Source: Mycobacterium sp. (lineage in GTDB: Bacteria > Actinomycetota > Actinomycetes > Mycobacteriales > Mycobacteriaceae). From it: a stretch of 44,665 nucleotides of DNA. A program made the position numbers and the translations under genes. The stretch spans positions 1 through 44,665 of the forward strand of contig JARLGR010000170.1 of the NCBI GenBank assembly GCA_031292665.1, in the 5' to 3' direction. Below the pieces are notes generated by a model. The model ran no database searches and had not been told where the DNA came from. It saw nothing but the letters and a program-made list of their open reading frames with translations. This document shows positions 32,197 to 41,100 of the stretch, piece after piece (position 1 is the stretch's first letter; every line of letters begins with the position of its first letter).

Positions 32197-32421
32197 CTAC
32201 CGTTCCGGGTGGCCGACGACCCAGTCCCGTTCGGCCTGGCGGATGCGCCTGCGGTCCATGGCAAGCCACGCCAGCCCGGCTCCGAATGCCAGCAAGGCGA
32301 CGATGGCCGCCGCAACACCAGCGCCGGCCCGGCCCGGCGCGAAGTTGGTCACGCAGGCCACGAACGCCAACGCAGCGGCCACCACGACGAGGAGCCCGGG
32401 CGTTCGCGGCGCATCCTGCAC
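32197..32421 (-). CDS. Small two-TM membrane protein
   Basis: A 74-residue protein with two hydrophobic helices at about residues 9-25 (LLVVVAAALAFVACVTN) and 33-54 (AGVAAAIVALLAFGAGLAWLA), and a basic cytoplasmic tail (MDRRRIRQAERDW). The start is GTG at 32421. Its stop lies 20 bp from the convergent SRPBCC gene. It looks like a conserved small mycobacterial membrane protein; no function is known to me. Confidence 0.6.
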   Translation of the reverse strand: MQDAPRTPGLLVVVAAALAFVACVTNFAPGRAGAGVAAAIVALLAFGAGLAWLAMDRRRIRQAERDWVVGHPER

Positions 32422-32618
32422 GGCTTCGTCGTGATATCGACCAGGAGTCCAGTCATGGCCGACAGTGTCGCGCGTGATCTGCCCGATGGGCCTCTCCTCT
32501 GCTGTCAGTTCCGTTCGACCGATGTGGTGGAACTACCCAGAATGCCGCCTGAGCAAACGACGCGCGGGACGCGAACACTTCGCGAAAGTGCAATCGCCGC
32601 GCCGATTTTCGTAGCGCC

Positions 32619-33122
32619 TCACTTATGCGTTGGTGTCCCGCCGGCTCGCTGGGCCGGGTCGCGCGGCAGCAACCGGCGCACCGGACGCGTCTCGATGGCG
32701 TTGATCGTCAAGGCGCGGCGGCCGATCCGCCAGCCCGTGTCGGTCAACTCGTACTCGTCGTCGTAACGCAGATGCCAGACCAGGTCGACCACCTCGTCGC
32801 CGCGCCGGTCCCAATGGTGTGCGACGCACGCAATGCGCCCCCTGGCACTGCCCGGCTTTGCGGCGGCGTCATAGACCTCGCCGACGATCGCGTGCTCGGT
32901 ACGGGCCACCGTGGCGACGGCGGCGACCGCGTCGGCGATGGCAACGTGCCCGCGGTGGCAATGGACCGGTCCCAGGTTCGCCGGTGGCTCCGGCACGGTC
33001 AGCTCGGCTTCTGTCGTGAAAAGCTCCGCAGCGGCGTCGAATTCGCGGTCATCGATGCTGGCCGCATACCGGTGCACCAAATCACTGAGGGCGCATCGGG
33101 TGTCGGCCGATAAAGTCGTCAC
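32619..33122 (-). CDS. NTF2-like (SnoaL-type) nuclear transport factor 2 family protein
   Basis: A 167-residue alpha+beta-barrel protein. SDLVHRYAASIDDREFDAA then ELFTTEAELTVPEP is the classical N-terminal helix and first strand of SnoaL_4/NTF2-like proteins, followed by GHVAIADAVAAVA, ARTEHAIVGEVYDA, VWHLRYDDEYELTDTGWRIG and RRALTINAIET. The family includes ketosteroid isomerase-like enzymes and dehydratases. The start is GTG at 33122. It follows the luciferase-like gene by 13 bp, so both may be one operon. No catalytic residues stand out enough to name a reaction. Confidence 0.82.
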   Translation of the reverse strand: MTTLSADTRCALSDLVHRYAASIDDREFDAAAELFTTEAELTVPEPPANLGPVHCHRGHVAIADAVAAVATVARTEHAIVGEVYDAAAKPGSARGRIACVAHHWDRRGDEVVDLVWHLRYDDEYELTDTGWRIGRRALTINAIETRPVRRLLPRDPAQRAGGTPTHK

Positions 33123-33135
33123 AGACCGGACCGAT

Positions 33136-34017
33136 TCATGGCGTGACGGACAACCGTTGCGCGCATGCGCTCAGCATGTCCTTGGCCTGCTCGATGTCCG
33201 TGGTCGGGGGCATGGCCAACACGATCCGGTCGGCGCCCTGCTCGATCAGTCGGCCCGCACGCTCGGCATCGATCTTGGTGACCGTGTGGCCCAGCGATAC
33301 CTCCAGGGCCTCCGGGTCGCGGCCCGCCGTCGCCGCCTCCGCACGCATGAGCGTGATCAGCGATTCCAGTTGGGGACCGGTCACGCCGAGCGGCTGTAAT
33401 CCGTCGCCGAAGCGCCCGGCGCGGCGCGCAGCCGCCCGGCTGTGCCCGCCGATGTGAATCGGAAGCCTTTCTCGTGCAACGGGTTTGGGGTAGCACATGA
33501 CATCGTCGAAGTCGAAGAACTCGCCGTGATACGACGCCCCCTGGGGCCGGTCGGCCCACAACGTCCGCAACACGGCCAACTGCTCGTCGGCCCGCCTGCC
33601 CCGGCTGTCGAACTCCGCACCGCAGGCCTGCAACTCTTCCTTGAGCCAGCCCACGCCCACGCACAGCCGCAGTCGGCCGCCCGACAGGGCATCGACGCTG
33701 GCCGCCCGTTTGGCGAGCACCACCGGATGGTGGTTGGGCAGTACGAGCACCCCGGTGGCCAATCCGAGCCGGCTGGTGTTTCCGGCCAGAAACGCCAGCA
33801 GATCGAGCGGGTCGGGGATCGGGCAGTCGGCGGCCAGGCCGACCCGCCCGGAACTGTCGTAGGGATAGACGCTGTCGTAGCGGGTCACCAGGACGGTGTG
33901 CTCGACGACGACGATCGACTCGAACCCGCACAGTTCGAGGTGACCCGCGAAGCTCGCCATCCAGTCTGGGTCCGCGGTGACACCGGCGGCGACCGGGGCC
34001 ACGACCGATATCTTCAT
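33136..34017 (-). CDS. LLM-class (luciferase-like, probably F420-dependent) oxidoreductase
   Basis: A 293-residue TIM-barrel protein of the bacterial luciferase-like family. MKISVVAPVAAGVTADPDWM, FESIVVVEHTVL, LLAFLAGNTSRLGLATGVLVL, HPVVLAKRAASVDALSGGRL and VGVGWLKEEL are typical of the actinobacterial F420-dependent group, as is the late IGGHSRAAARRAGRFGDGLQ. In mycobacteria these proteins generally use F420 rather than FMN. The start is ATG at 34017; an earlier in-frame start gives a Cys/Pro-rich, non-family extension. It lies upstream of the NTF2-like gene. Confidence 0.85.
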   Translation of the reverse strand: MKISVVAPVAAGVTADPDWMASFAGHLELCGFESIVVVEHTVLVTRYDSVYPYDSSGRVGLAADCPIPDPLDLLAFLAGNTSRLGLATGVLVLPNHHPVVLAKRAASVDALSGGRLRLCVGVGWLKEELQACGAEFDSRGRRADEQLAVLRTLWADRPQGASYHGEFFDFDDVMCYPKPVARERLPIHIGGHSRAAARRAGRFGDGLQPLGVTGPQLESLITLMRAEAATAGRDPEALEVSLGHTVTKIDAERAGRLIEQGADRIVLAMPPTTDIEQAKDMLSACAQRLSVTP

Positions 34018-34039
34018 GGGTTTCGAAGCTACAGGGCAG

Positions 34040-36211
34040 CTAACGGGTGCCCGCCGCGGCCGGGGGCGCGATGGCGGCGCGGACGGCCTCGGCCAGGGCG
34101 GCCACCCGGCCGTCGGTGAACACGTCCTCGAGCAGCACACCGCGGCCGTCCGGGCCCGTCAGCGGGATCCGCCAGTTGGGGTATTCGTCGGTGGTGCCCG
34201 GTTGGTTCTGGGTCCGGCAATCACCCACAGCATCGGTCAGCGCGACCCCCACCAGCCGCGAGGGTGTTAGGCCCAGATAGCGGTGCAGGGCCGTAACGAT
34301 CGATTCCGGGTCGTCGTCGCCGGCGCCCAGCAGCCCGACCCGGCGCAGCTCGGCCATCCAGGCGGCCAGTTCGGCGCGGCTGGATTCCAGCTCGTCCTTG
34401 GCGGGGCGCGTCAGCAAGCCCAGGGACTCGCGCAGCCGCACATGGTCGCCGGCCAGGTAGCCGGCGGTCGGCGGCAGGTCGTGCGTGGTGACCGAGGACA
34501 GGCAGTACTCCCGCCAGCGCGCGGCCGGCAACGGCCCGCCACCACCGCCGCGGTCCAGCTCGAACCAGAGGATCGAGGTGCCCAGCACGCCGCGAAACAA
34601 GAGGTAGTCGCGCACCCATGGTTCGACCGTGCCGAGGTCCTCGCCGACGACGACCGCCCCGGCCCGGTGCGCCTCCAGCGCGACGATGCCGATCATCGCC
34701 TCGTGGTTGTAGCGCACGTAGGTGCCTTCGGTGGGCTTGGCACCATCGGGAATCCACCAGAGGCGGAACAGCCCGATGATGTGGTCGATGCGCACACCAC
34801 CGGAATGCCGCAGTACCGCCCGGATCAGCGCGCGGAAGGGGCGGTACTCCTGCTCTTCCAGGCGATCCGGTCGCCACGGCGGCTGTGACCAGTCCTGGCC
34901 GAGTTGGTTGAATTCGTCCGGCGGCGCGCCCGCGGTCACCCCCGGCGCCAGCACGTCCTGCAGGGCCCAGGCGTCGGCGCCGGTGGGGTGCACGCCCACG
35001 GCCAGGTCGTGCATGACGCCCAACGCCATCCCGGCCCGTAGCGCCTGCGACTGCGCCGAGGCGAGTTGCTCGTCGAGCTGCCACTGCAGCCAGCGATGGA
35101 AATCGACGGCCTCGGCGTGCTTCTTGACGAACTTGGCGACGCCCCGGCCGGCGGGGTGCTGCAGCGATTCCGGCCACCGATGCCAGTCGCCGCCATACTC
35201 CTCGGCCAGCGCGCACCACGTCGCGAAGTCGTCGAGCGCGCGCCCCTCCCGCCAGCGAAAGGCCGCGTATGCCAGCTCCCGGCCCGCCGACCGCGGCACC
35301 CGGTGCAGCAGCTCCAGCGACTGCCGCTTTGCCGTCCACGCGCCGTCGCGGTCGATGGCGTCGAGCCGCCCGGCCCGGCGTTGAACTTCGGACCGCAGCC
35401 GCCGCACCCGGCTGCGCTTGAGCAGGTCGGCGAACTCGGGGATGGCTTCGACGCGAAGGTAAAGCGGATTGACGAAGCGACGCGAGGTGGGCAGGTACGG
35501 CGACGGCTCCATATCGCCCATCGGGCCACGAGGCTGCGCCGCGTGTAGGGGATTGACCAACAGGAAGTCGGCGCCGTGGCGGGAGGCCGACCACACCGCC
35601 AGGTCCGTCAGGTCGGTGAGGTCGCCGACGCCCCACGACCGCCGGGACCGCACGCTGTAGAGCTGGGTGGCCAGGCCCCAGGCGCGGCGGGTGCCGAGCC
35701 GCTCCGGCAGTCCGAGCCAATCCGGCGTCACGATCAGCGCCGTGCAGCTCGCGGTGCCGCCGGAACGCAGGTGCACCCGGTGATAGCCCGCCGGCAGGCC
35801 GGCGGGCACCACGAAGCTGGCCTCGCCCACCCGGCGCCCGTCCAGGTCGAACGGGGGAGTGAAGTTGTCGACCTGCTGCACCCCGCCGCGAACGGTGCCG
35901 TCCTCGAGCTCCAGCCACACCTCCGCGGGATCACCGTGCGTCACGTGCAGCCGGAACGTCGTCGGCGCCCCCGTGCGCCCGACAATGGTCGCCGGCAGCC
36001 GCCGCGCCCAATACGACCGCACTCGCGCGATCAGGGCGTCGTTGCGCTCCTGCTCGGTGCCGGCGGCGACGCCGAGGGCGGCGAGCACAGCGACCAGCGT
36101 GGTCGCGGGGATCGGTACCCGCCGGCCGGTCCAGTCGTCGTACTCGGTGGCGATGCCGTAGCTGCGCGCAAGTTCGACCAGCGAGGGGGCGAGCTCAGTC
36201 ATGACGGTCAT
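34040..36211 (-). CDS. malQ: 4-alpha-glucanotransferase
   Basis: A 723-residue GH77 amylomaltase, which transfers alpha-1,4-glucan segments in maltodextrin and glycogen metabolism. The catalytic region GGVRIDHIIGLFRLWWIP has the nucleophile Asp, VVVGEDLGTVEPWVRDYL has the acid/base Glu, and SSVTTHDLPPTAGYLAGDH carries the third Asp. FDLDGRRVGEASF and SVRSRRSWGVGDLTDLTDLA belong to the N-terminal domain and first barrel strand. The length is typical of mycobacterial MalQ (Rv1781c). It lies immediately upstream of the ESX-5 block on the opposite strand. ATG 36211 or the ATG at 36202 may be used. Confidence 0.95.
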   Translation of the reverse strand: MTVMTELAPSLVELARSYGIATEYDDWTGRRVPIPATTLVAVLAALGVAAGTEQERNDALIARVRSYWARRLPATIVGRTGAPTTFRLHVTHGDPAEVWLELEDGTVRGGVQQVDNFTPPFDLDGRRVGEASFVVPAGLPAGYHRVHLRSGGTASCTALIVTPDWLGLPERLGTRRAWGLATQLYSVRSRRSWGVGDLTDLTDLAVWSASRHGADFLLVNPLHAAQPRGPMGDMEPSPYLPTSRRFVNPLYLRVEAIPEFADLLKRSRVRRLRSEVQRRAGRLDAIDRDGAWTAKRQSLELLHRVPRSAGRELAYAAFRWREGRALDDFATWCALAEEYGGDWHRWPESLQHPAGRGVAKFVKKHAEAVDFHRWLQWQLDEQLASAQSQALRAGMALGVMHDLAVGVHPTGADAWALQDVLAPGVTAGAPPDEFNQLGQDWSQPPWRPDRLEEQEYRPFRALIRAVLRHSGGVRIDHIIGLFRLWWIPDGAKPTEGTYVRYNHEAMIGIVALEAHRAGAVVVGEDLGTVEPWVRDYLLFRGVLGTSILWFELDRGGGGGPLPAARWREYCLSSVTTHDLPPTAGYLAGDHVRLRESLGLLTRPAKDELESSRAELAAWMAELRRVGLLGAGDDDPESIVTALHRYLGLTPSRLVGVALTDAVGDCRTQNQPGTTDEYPNWRIPLTGPDGRGVLLEDVFTDGRVAALAEAVRAAIAPPAAAGTR

Positions 36212-36604
36212 CTTGCAGGGTTCGCCGGACGACGACCCGGCTTCGGTGTTTAGCTGGTCCTGTTTTTGCGCGGTGATGCTCGCCGGGGTGTTCGGTGAAA
36301 GACGACGTTCGACAGGACGAGTCGACCGTTCGCCGCTACGATGAGACCGGCGAATCCGGTCGGGGGGTCAGTGGCGGAACACCAAAAGTGCAGGTCAGTG
36401 GGGCACGCCGCAGCTGCGGACGTCGGCAACTCGAAAAGTGGCGGATTCGTGCGGCCGGCGAGATGTAATACGAGATGTAATAGAGGACGGGACGGCGCCG
36501 CGTGGCGAGCTCCATGCGGGTGCCTTACGGTTGTCACGGTAGTGGAAGCAATGCGCGCAACAGCGGATATCCAGGCGTTCTAGCAGACCGGATGGTGAAT
36601 TAAC
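36212..36604. other. 393-bp region between malQ and eccB5, repeats present
   Basis: No gene is supported; a minus-strand frame at 36250-36537 is low-complexity. The region holds a hairpin GACCGG-N5-CCGGTC at 36345-36361, two copies of GGTCAGTGG (36366-36374 and 36393-36401) and a perfect tandem 12-bp repeat at 36459-36482. It must contain the promoter for the ESX-5 genes; a TTGTCA at 36531-36536 is the only -35-like word, without a good -10. Confidence 0.6.
36459..36482. repeat. Perfect 2 x 12-bp tandem repeat CGAGATGTAATA
   Basis: Two head-to-tail copies, 36459-36470 and 36471-36482, about 120 bp upstream of eccB5. AT-rich for this genome. Could be a double regulator site or simple slippage. 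Confidence 0.7.
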
Positions 36605-38122
36605 GTGGCGGAAGAGAGTCGCGGACAGCGGGGATCGGGGTACGGCCTCGGGTTGTCGACGCGGACACAGGTCACCGGCTACCAGTTCCTGGCCCGCCGG
36701 ACCGCGATGGCGCTCACCCGGTGGCGCGTCCGCATGGAGATCGAGCCGGGTCGGCGGCAGACGTTGGCCGTGGTGGCATCGATCTCCGCGGCGTTGGTGA
36801 TCTGCCTGGGCGCGCTCCTTTATTCCTTCATCAGCCCGTCGGGCCAGATCAATGAGTCGCCCATCATCGCAGACCGGGACTCCGGCGCGCTGTATGTCCG
36901 CGTGGGTGACAAGCTTTACCCGGCCCTCAACCTGGCGTCGGCGCGGCTCATCACCGGCCGCCCGGACAACCCGCACCTGGTGCGGGGCAGCCAGATCGCC
37001 AACATGCCGCGGGGACCGCTGGTCGGCATCCCGGGCGCACCGACCAACTTGGCGCCCAAGACCCCGCCCGCCTCGTCGTGGCTGGTGTGCGACAACGTGG
37101 CCGGCTCGACCGGGGTGGGGGCGCCGTCCGGCGTCACCGTGACCGTGATCGACGGCACCCCGGACCTCGGCAACCACCGGCAGGTCCTGAACGGATCGGA
37201 TGCCGTGGTGCTGAGCTACGGCGGGGACGCCTGGGTGATCCGGCAGGGACGCCGGTCGCGCATCGACTCGACGAACCGATCGGTGCTGTTGCCACTCGGG
37301 CTGACGCCGGAGCAGGTCAGCATGGCGAAGCCGATGAGCCGCGCGCTGTTCGACGCGCTGCCGGTGGGTCCCGAACTGGCGGTGCCGGAGATTCAGAACG
37401 CGGGCGCCCCGGCGGCGTTCCCGGGGGCGCCCGGTCCGGTGGGCACGGTGATCGTCACCCCGCAAATCAGTGGGCCCCAACAGTATTCGCTGGTGCTGAC
37501 CGATGGCGTGCAGACGCTGCCGCCTCTGGTGGCCCAGATCCTGCAGAACTCCGGCCCGGTCAACACCAAACCGGTGACCGTGGAACCCTCCGCGTTGGCG
37601 AAGATGCCGGTGGTCAACAAACTGGACCTGTCCTCCTACCCGGACACCCCGCTGAACGTCATGGACATCCGGGAGAACCCCGCGACCTGCTGGTGGTGGC
37701 AGAAGACCTCGGGTGAGAACCGCGCCCGCGTCCAGGTCATATCCGGGCCGACACTTCCGGTCGCGCAGAAGGACATGGGCCGGGTGGTGTCGCTGGTGAA
37801 GGCGGACACGACCGGCCGCGAAGCCGACCAGGTCTACTTCGGTCCCGACTTCGCGAACTTCGTGGCGGTCACCGGCAACGATCCCGGCGCCAAGACGATG
37901 GAATCCCTGTGGTGGCTCACCGATGCGGGCGCCCGGTTCGGGGTGGACGACACCCGGGATGTGCGCGAGGCGTTGGGCTTGAAGACCGCGCCGAGCCTGG
38001 CGCCGTGGGTGGCGCTGCGGCTGTTGCCACAAGGCCCGACCTTGTCGCGAGCAGATGCGTTAGTGGAGCACGACACCCTACCGATGGACATGACCCCTGC
38101 AGAGTTGGTGGTACCGAAGTGA
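36605..38122 (+). CDS. eccB5: ESX-5 type VII secretion membrane protein EccB5
   Basis: A 505-residue EccB. A basic cytoplasmic N-terminus (STRTQVTGYQFLARRTAMAL) leads to one transmembrane helix at about residues 55-80 (TLAVVASISAALVICLGALL), then the periplasmic repeat domain typical of EccB (PIIADRDSGALYVRVGDKLY, ITGRPDNPHLVRGSQIA, the NPATCWWWQK segment near 355, and the C-terminal PQGPTLSRADALVEHDTL). EccB is part of the ESX-5 inner-membrane complex and may have ATPase or stabilising function. The GTG start has no strong Shine-Dalgarno. Its stop overlaps the eccC5 start (GTGA), so the two are translationally coupled. Confidence 0.95.
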   Translation: MAEESRGQRGSGYGLGLSTRTQVTGYQFLARRTAMALTRWRVRMEIEPGRRQTLAVVASISAALVICLGALLYSFISPSGQINESPIIADRDSGALYVRVGDKLYPALNLASARLITGRPDNPHLVRGSQIANMPRGPLVGIPGAPTNLAPKTPPASSWLVCDNVAGSTGVGAPSGVTVTVIDGTPDLGNHRQVLNGSDAVVLSYGGDAWVIRQGRRSRIDSTNRSVLLPLGLTPEQVSMAKPMSRALFDALPVGPELAVPEIQNAGAPAAFPGAPGPVGTVIVTPQISGPQQYSLVLTDGVQTLPPLVAQILQNSGPVNTKPVTVEPSALAKMPVVNKLDLSSYPDTPLNVMDIRENPATCWWWQKTSGENRARVQVISGPTLPVAQKDMGRVVSLVKADTTGREADQVYFGPDFANFVAVTGNDPGAKTMESLWWLTDAGARFGVDDTRDVREALGLKTAPSLAPWVALRLLPQGPTLSRADALVEHDTLPMDMTPAELVVPK

Positions 38123-41100
38123 AACGTGGATTCGCACGCCCCACACCGGAAAAGTCTCCGGTAATCAAGCCGGAGAACATCGTCCTCCCCACGCCGCTGA
38201 GCATCCCGCCCCCGGAGGGCAAGCCCTGGTGGCTGATCGTGGTCGGCGTCGTGGTGATCGGCCTGCTGGGCGGCATGGTCGCCATGACCTTCGCCAGCGG
38301 CTCACACGTGTTCGGAGGCGTCGGCTCGATTTTCCCGATCTTCATGGTCGGCGGGATGATGATGATGATGTTCGGCGGCCGGTTCGGCGGCCAGCAGCAG
38401 ATGAGCCGACCGAAGCTCGACGCGATGCGCGCCCAGTTCATGCTGATGCTGGACATGCTGCGCGAAACCGCGCACGAGTCGGCCGACAGCATGGATTCCA
38501 ACTACCGGTGGTACCACCCGGCGCCCACCACGCTGACCGCCGCGGTCGGGTCGTCGCGGATGTGGGAACGCAAGCCGGACGGCAAGGACCTGAACTTCGG
38601 TGTCGTCCGCGTCGGCGTCGGCATGACCCGTCCCGAGGTGACCTGGGGTGAGCCCCAGAACATGCCGACCGACATCGAACTGGAGCCGGTGACGGGTAAG
38701 GCGCTGCAGGAGTTCGGGCGCTACCAGAGCGTCGTCTACAACCTGCCCAAGATGATCTCCCTAATGGTCGAGCCGTGGTATTCGCTGGTGGGGGAGCGCG
38801 AGCAGGTGTTGGGTCTGATGCGGGCGATCGTCTGCCAGCTGGCCTTCTCGCACGGGCCCGACCACGTGCAGATGGTCGTGGTCAGTTCCGATCTCGACGA
38901 GTGGGACTGGGTGAAGTGGCTCCCGCACTTCGGTGACCCACGACGTCAGGACGCGGCAGGCAACGCGCGGATGGTCTACGCCTCGGTGCGCGAGTTCGCC
39001 GCCGAGCAGGCCGAATTGTTCGCCGGCCGTGGATCTTTCACGCCCCGGCATGCCAGTTCGTCGGCGCAGACCCCGACGCCGCACACCGTGATCATCGCTG
39101 ACGTCACCGATCCCCAGTGGGAGTACGTGATCAGCGCCGAGGGCATCGACGGCGTGACGTTCTTCGACCTGACGGGCGCTTCGATGTGGTCGTCGGTCCC
39201 GGAGCGCACGCTGCGGTTCGACGAGCGGGGCGTGATCGAGGCGCTGCCCCGCGACCGCGACACCTGGATGGTGATCGACGAGAAGCCGTGGTTCTTCGCC
39301 CTCACCGACCACCTGAGCATCCCGGAGGCCGAGGAGTTCGCGCAGAAGCTGGCACGCTGGCGGCTCGCCGAGGCCTACGAGGAGATCGGTCAGCGGGTAG
39401 CCCACCTCGGCGCCCGAGACATCATGGCCTACTACGGCGTTGGCGATCCGGCCGACATCGACTTCGACTCGCTGTGGGGCAGCCGAACCGACTCGATGGG
39501 GCGGTCGCGGTTGCGGGTGCCGGTCGGTAATCGCTCCGACAACGGCGAACTGCTGTTCTTGGACATGAAGTCGCTGGACGAGGGCGGCGACGGTCCGCAC
39601 GGGGTCATGTCCGGCACCACGGGTTCGGGTAAGTCGACGCTGGTGCGCACGGTGATCGAATCGCTGATGCTCGGTCACCCGCCGGAGGAGTTGCAGTTCG
39701 TCTTGGCCGACCTCAAGGGTGGGTCTGCGGTCAAGCCCTTCGCCGGGGTGCCGCACGTGTCCCGCATCATCACCGACCTGGAAGAAGACCAGGCGCTGAT
39801 GGAGCGCTTCCTGGACGCGCTGTGGGGTGAAATCGCCCGCCGCAAGGCCATCTGCGACAGCGCCGGCGTCGACGACGCCAAGGAGTACAACTCCGTGCGT
39901 CTCAGGATGCGCGCACGCGGCCAGGACATGCCACCGCTGCCGATGCTCGTGGTCGTGATCGACGAGTTCTATGAATGGTTCCGCATCATGCCGACGGCGG
40001 TCGACGTGCTGGACTCGATCGGTCGTCAGGGCCGCGCCTACTGGATCCACCTGATGATGGCGTCGCAGACCATCGAGAGCCGCGCCGAGAAGCTCATGGA
40101 GAACATGGGTTATCGGTTGGTGCTGAAGGCGCGTACCGCCGGTGCGGCGCAGGCGGCGGGCGTGCCGAACGCGGTGAACCTGCCGGCCCAGGCCGGTCTC
40201 GGGTACTTCCGGAAGAGTCTCGAGGACATCATCCGGTTCCAGGCCGAGTTTTTGTGGCGGGACTACATCCCGCGCGGGATCACCGTCGACGGCGAGGAAG
40301 CGCCGGCATTGGTGCACAGCATCGACTACGTTCGCCCGCAGTTGTTCACCAACTGGTTCACCCCGCTCGAGGTCAGCGTTCAGGGACCAGACGTCGTCCC
40401 CCCGTCCATTCCCATGAATGGTGAGCTGCTCGACGCAGAGTCCGCGGACGAAGAGGACGAGGGAGAAGGGATCAGGGTCCCGAAGGTCGGCACGGTGATC
40501 ATCGATCAGCTGCGCAAGATCGATTTCGAGCCCTACCGGTTGTGGCAGCCGCCGCTGAGCCAGCCCGTCGCGATTGACGAGCTGGTGAACAGGTTCCTCG
40601 GCCACTCGTGGCAGCAGGACTACGGCACCGCCCGGGATCTGGCGTTCCCGATCGGGATCATCGACCGCCCGTTCAAGCACGACCAGCCGCCGTGGACGGT
40701 CGACACCTCGGGCCCCGGCGCGAACGTCCTGATTCTGGGTGCCGGTGGTTCGGGCAAGACCACGGCCCTGCAGACGCTGATCTGCTCGGCCGCGATGACC
40801 CACACCCCCGAGCAGGTCCAGTTCTACTGCCTGGCCTACAGCAGCACCGCGCTGACCACCGTGGCCCGGTTGCCGCACGTCGGAGAGGTGGCGGGTCCCA
40901 CCGATCCGTACGGGGTCCGCCGCACGGTCGCCGAACTGCTGGCGCTCGTGCGCGAACGCAAGCGCACCTTCCTCGAATACGGGATCGCCTCGATGGAGGT
41001 GTTCCGGCGCCGCAAGTTCGGCGGTGAGCCCGGCCCGGTGCCGAACGACGGGTTCGGCGACGTCTACCTGGTTGTCGACAACTACCGGGCACTGGCCGAG

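Noticed and set aside
36395..38032. Minus-strand 545-codon frame opposite eccB5
   Set aside because: Same mirror-frame artefact; no conserved motif and fully overlapping a recognised gene.
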